From Microbacteriaceae bacterium (GTDB lineage: Bacteria; Actinomycetota; Actinomycetes; Actinomycetales; Microbacteriaceae): 6,924 bases of DNA. The stretch is taken from positions 6,251 through 13,174 of the forward strand of contig DMKW01000164.1 of the NCBI GenBank assembly GCA_003454135.1, given 5' to 3'. The translations under genes were made by a program, and so were the position numbers. Each line of letters starts with the position of its first letter. Position 1 is the stretch's first letter. The notes beneath the pieces are model-generated. The model worked only from the letters and a program-made list of their open reading frames with translations, was not told the origin of the DNA and did not search any database. Shown piece by piece: positions 5,690 to 6,924 of the stretch.

Positions 5690-6924
5690 TCAGGCGGTCG
5701 CGATTCCCGGGCGCTTGCGCGGGGCGCGTGCCTTCTTCGTCGGTTCGGAGGTGACGCCGCCGTCGACGACGCCCGCGTCGATCGGCGCCTTCTGCGGCAC
5801 GAGCACGGGCGGCAGCGCCGATACGGGTCGCTTGACGCTCGAGAGCCACTGCGGGCGTTCCGGCATCTTCTTGACATCCTTGAAGATCTCGGCGAGCTCG
5901 TTGTGGTCGAGGGTCTCCTTCTCGAGCAGAGCCGTCGCGAGCTTGTCGAGGATGGCACGGTTCTCGTTGAGAACCTCCCATGCTTCGTCGTGAGCGTTCT
6001 CGATGAGAGCGCGCACCTCGGCGTCGACCTGTTCGGAGAGACGCTCCGAGTAGTCGCGCTGGCTTCCCATGTCGCGACCGAGGAACATCTCGCCCGAGCC
6101 GGAGCCGAGCTTGACCGAACCGATGCTCGCGCTCATGCCGAACTCGGTGACCATCTTGCGCGCCGTCGTCGTGGCCTTCTCGATGTCGTTGGATGCGCCG
6201 GTCGTCGGGTCGTGGAACACGACCTCTTCCGCCACTCGACCACCCATCGCGTAGGCGAGCTGGTCGAGCAGTTCGTTGCGACTCACCGAGTAGCGGTCTT
6301 CGAGCGGCAGAACCATGGTGTAACCGAGGGCGCGACCGCGCGGAAGGATCGTGACCTTCGTCACGGGGTCGGTGTTGCGCATCGCCGTCGCGACTAGCGC
6401 GTGGCCGCCCTCGTGGTAGGCGGTGATGAGCTTCTCGTGATCGCGCATGACGCGTGTGCGGCGCTGCGGACCGGCCATCACGCGGTCGATCGCCTCGTCG
6501 AGGGCGCGGTTGTCGATCAGCTGGGCATTCGAGCGCGCGGTGAGCAGCGCGGCCTCGTTGAGCACGTTGGCCAGGTCGGCGCCGGTGAAGCCCGGCGTCT
6601 TGCGCGCGACCACCTCGAGGTCGACTCCGGCGGCGAGGGGCTTGCCCTTGCCGTGCACCTGGAGGATCTGCTTGCGGCCCAGCAGGTCAGGCGCGTCGAC
6701 GCCGATCTGGCGGTCGAAACGACCGGGGCGCAGCAGGGCGGGGTCCAGGATGTCCGGGCGGTTGGTCGCGGCGATGAGGATGACGTTGGTCTTCACGTCG
6801 AAGCCGTCCATCTCCACGAGCAGCTGGTTGAGGGTCTGCTCGCGCTCGTCATGCCCGCCGCCCATGCCGGAGCCGCGGTGGCGGCCGACGGCGTCGATCT
6901 CATCGACGAAGATGATGGCCGGCG
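5690..6924 (-). CDS. ftsH: ATP-dependent zinc metalloprotease FtsH (partial, C-terminal 410 codons)
   Basis: FtsH is a membrane-anchored hexameric AAA+ protease that unfolds and degrades misfolded membrane proteins and selected regulators. The start lies beyond the right edge, so the membrane segments and Walker A are not visible. The segment opens with [10 protein letters not shown] (Walker B). The second region of homology follows at about 6700-6765 ([19 protein letters not shown], with both arginine-finger residues). The zinc motif HEGGH is at 6401-6415, and the ASND motif about 75 residues later supplies the acidic third ligand. HEGGH in place of HEAGH is, from family knowledge, usual in actinobacteria and does not indicate damage. 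The protein ends in a Pro/Lys/Arg/Ala-rich tail of about 55 residues with a basic stretch (KKARAPRKR), probably disordered. The stop is TGA at 5692-5690, with folE starting 28 bp later on the same strand and no terminator between them. Identity is certain; only the N-terminus is missing. Confidence 0.98.
   Translation of the reverse strand, partial: PAIIFVDEIDAVGRHRGSGMGGGHDEREQTLNQLLVEMDGFDVKTNVILIAATNRPDILDPALLRPGRFDRQIGVDAPDLLGRKQILQVHGKGKPLAAGVDLEVVARKTPGFTGADLANVLNEAALLTARSNAQLIDNRALDEAIDRVMAGPQRRTRVMRDHEKLITAYHEGGHALVATAMRNTDPVTKVTILPRGRALGYTMVLPLEDRYSVSRNELLDQLAYAMGGRVAEEVVFHDPTTGASNDIEKATTTARKMVTEFGMSASIGSVKLGSGSGEMFLGRDMGSQRDYSERLSEQVDAEVRALIENAHDEAWEVLNENRAILDKLATALLEKETLDHNELAEIFKDVKKMPERPQWLSSVKRPVSALPPVLVPQKAPIDAGVVDGGVTSEPTKKARAPRKRPGIATA

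Noticed and set aside
5552..6397. Plus-strand open frame of 281 codons opposite ftsH and folE
   Set aside because: It is antisense to strongly conserved FtsH sequence and is explained by the codon bias of that gene.
6401..6415. HEGGH instead of HEAGH in FtsH as a possible active-site mutation
   Set aside because: Both zinc histidines and the catalytic Glu are present, and Gly at this position is, to my knowledge, normal in actinobacterial FtsH.

Overview
The window is GC-rich and densely packed. Every gene I can support lies on the minus strand, so the transcript reads from high to low coordinates. Gene content and order (ftsH, folE, folP, folB, folK, a DUF3180 membrane protein, two bacterial PH-domain membrane proteins, a DUF2520 Rossmann protein) indicate an actinobacterium. 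The frequent GTG starts, the HEGGH form of the FtsH zinc motif and the style of the folate proteins suggest the Microbacteriaceae, but the genus cannot be named from this window. From memory, Mycobacterium tuberculosis has a comparable order (ftsH, folE, folP1, folB, folK, Rv3605c, Rv3604c, Rv3603c, panC, panD), so the framework is a known conserved neighbourhood and not a new island.

Layout in transcription order. At 6924-5690 lies the C-terminal 410 codons of FtsH, cut by the window edge just upstream of Walker B. After 28 bp comes folE (5661-5062), then folP (5069-4227), folB (4230-3856) and folK (3856-3323), joined by overlapping start and stop codons. After 27 bp comes a four-helix DUF3180 protein (3295-2810). 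After 22 bp comes a YdbS-like PH-domain membrane protein (2787-2305), overlapped by a large YdbT-like protein with three PH-like modules (2308-755). This is overlapped by a DUF2520 Rossmann protein (758-30). The last 29 bp at the left edge should lead into the next gene, plausibly panC by synteny, but they are too short to assign.

How the genes work together. FolE converts GTP to dihydroneopterin triphosphate. FolB makes 6-hydroxymethyl-dihydropterin, FolK pyrophosphorylates it and FolP condenses it with p-aminobenzoate to give dihydropteroate. The four steps therefore sit in one translationally coupled block. The upstream FtsH protease and the downstream membrane proteins have no evident catalytic role in folate synthesis. 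Their job in this neighbourhood is the open question, together with the unknown substrate of the DUF2520 protein.

No intergenic gap exceeds 28 bp, and I saw no internal promoter, intrinsic terminator, RNA gene, mobile element or CRISPR array. The best second-look items are the PH-domain pair with four related modules, the short and divergent DUF2520 protein, the altered FolE active-site residues, two potential hairpins at the start of folE, and the chain of GTG overlaps. I did not find a clearly new system.
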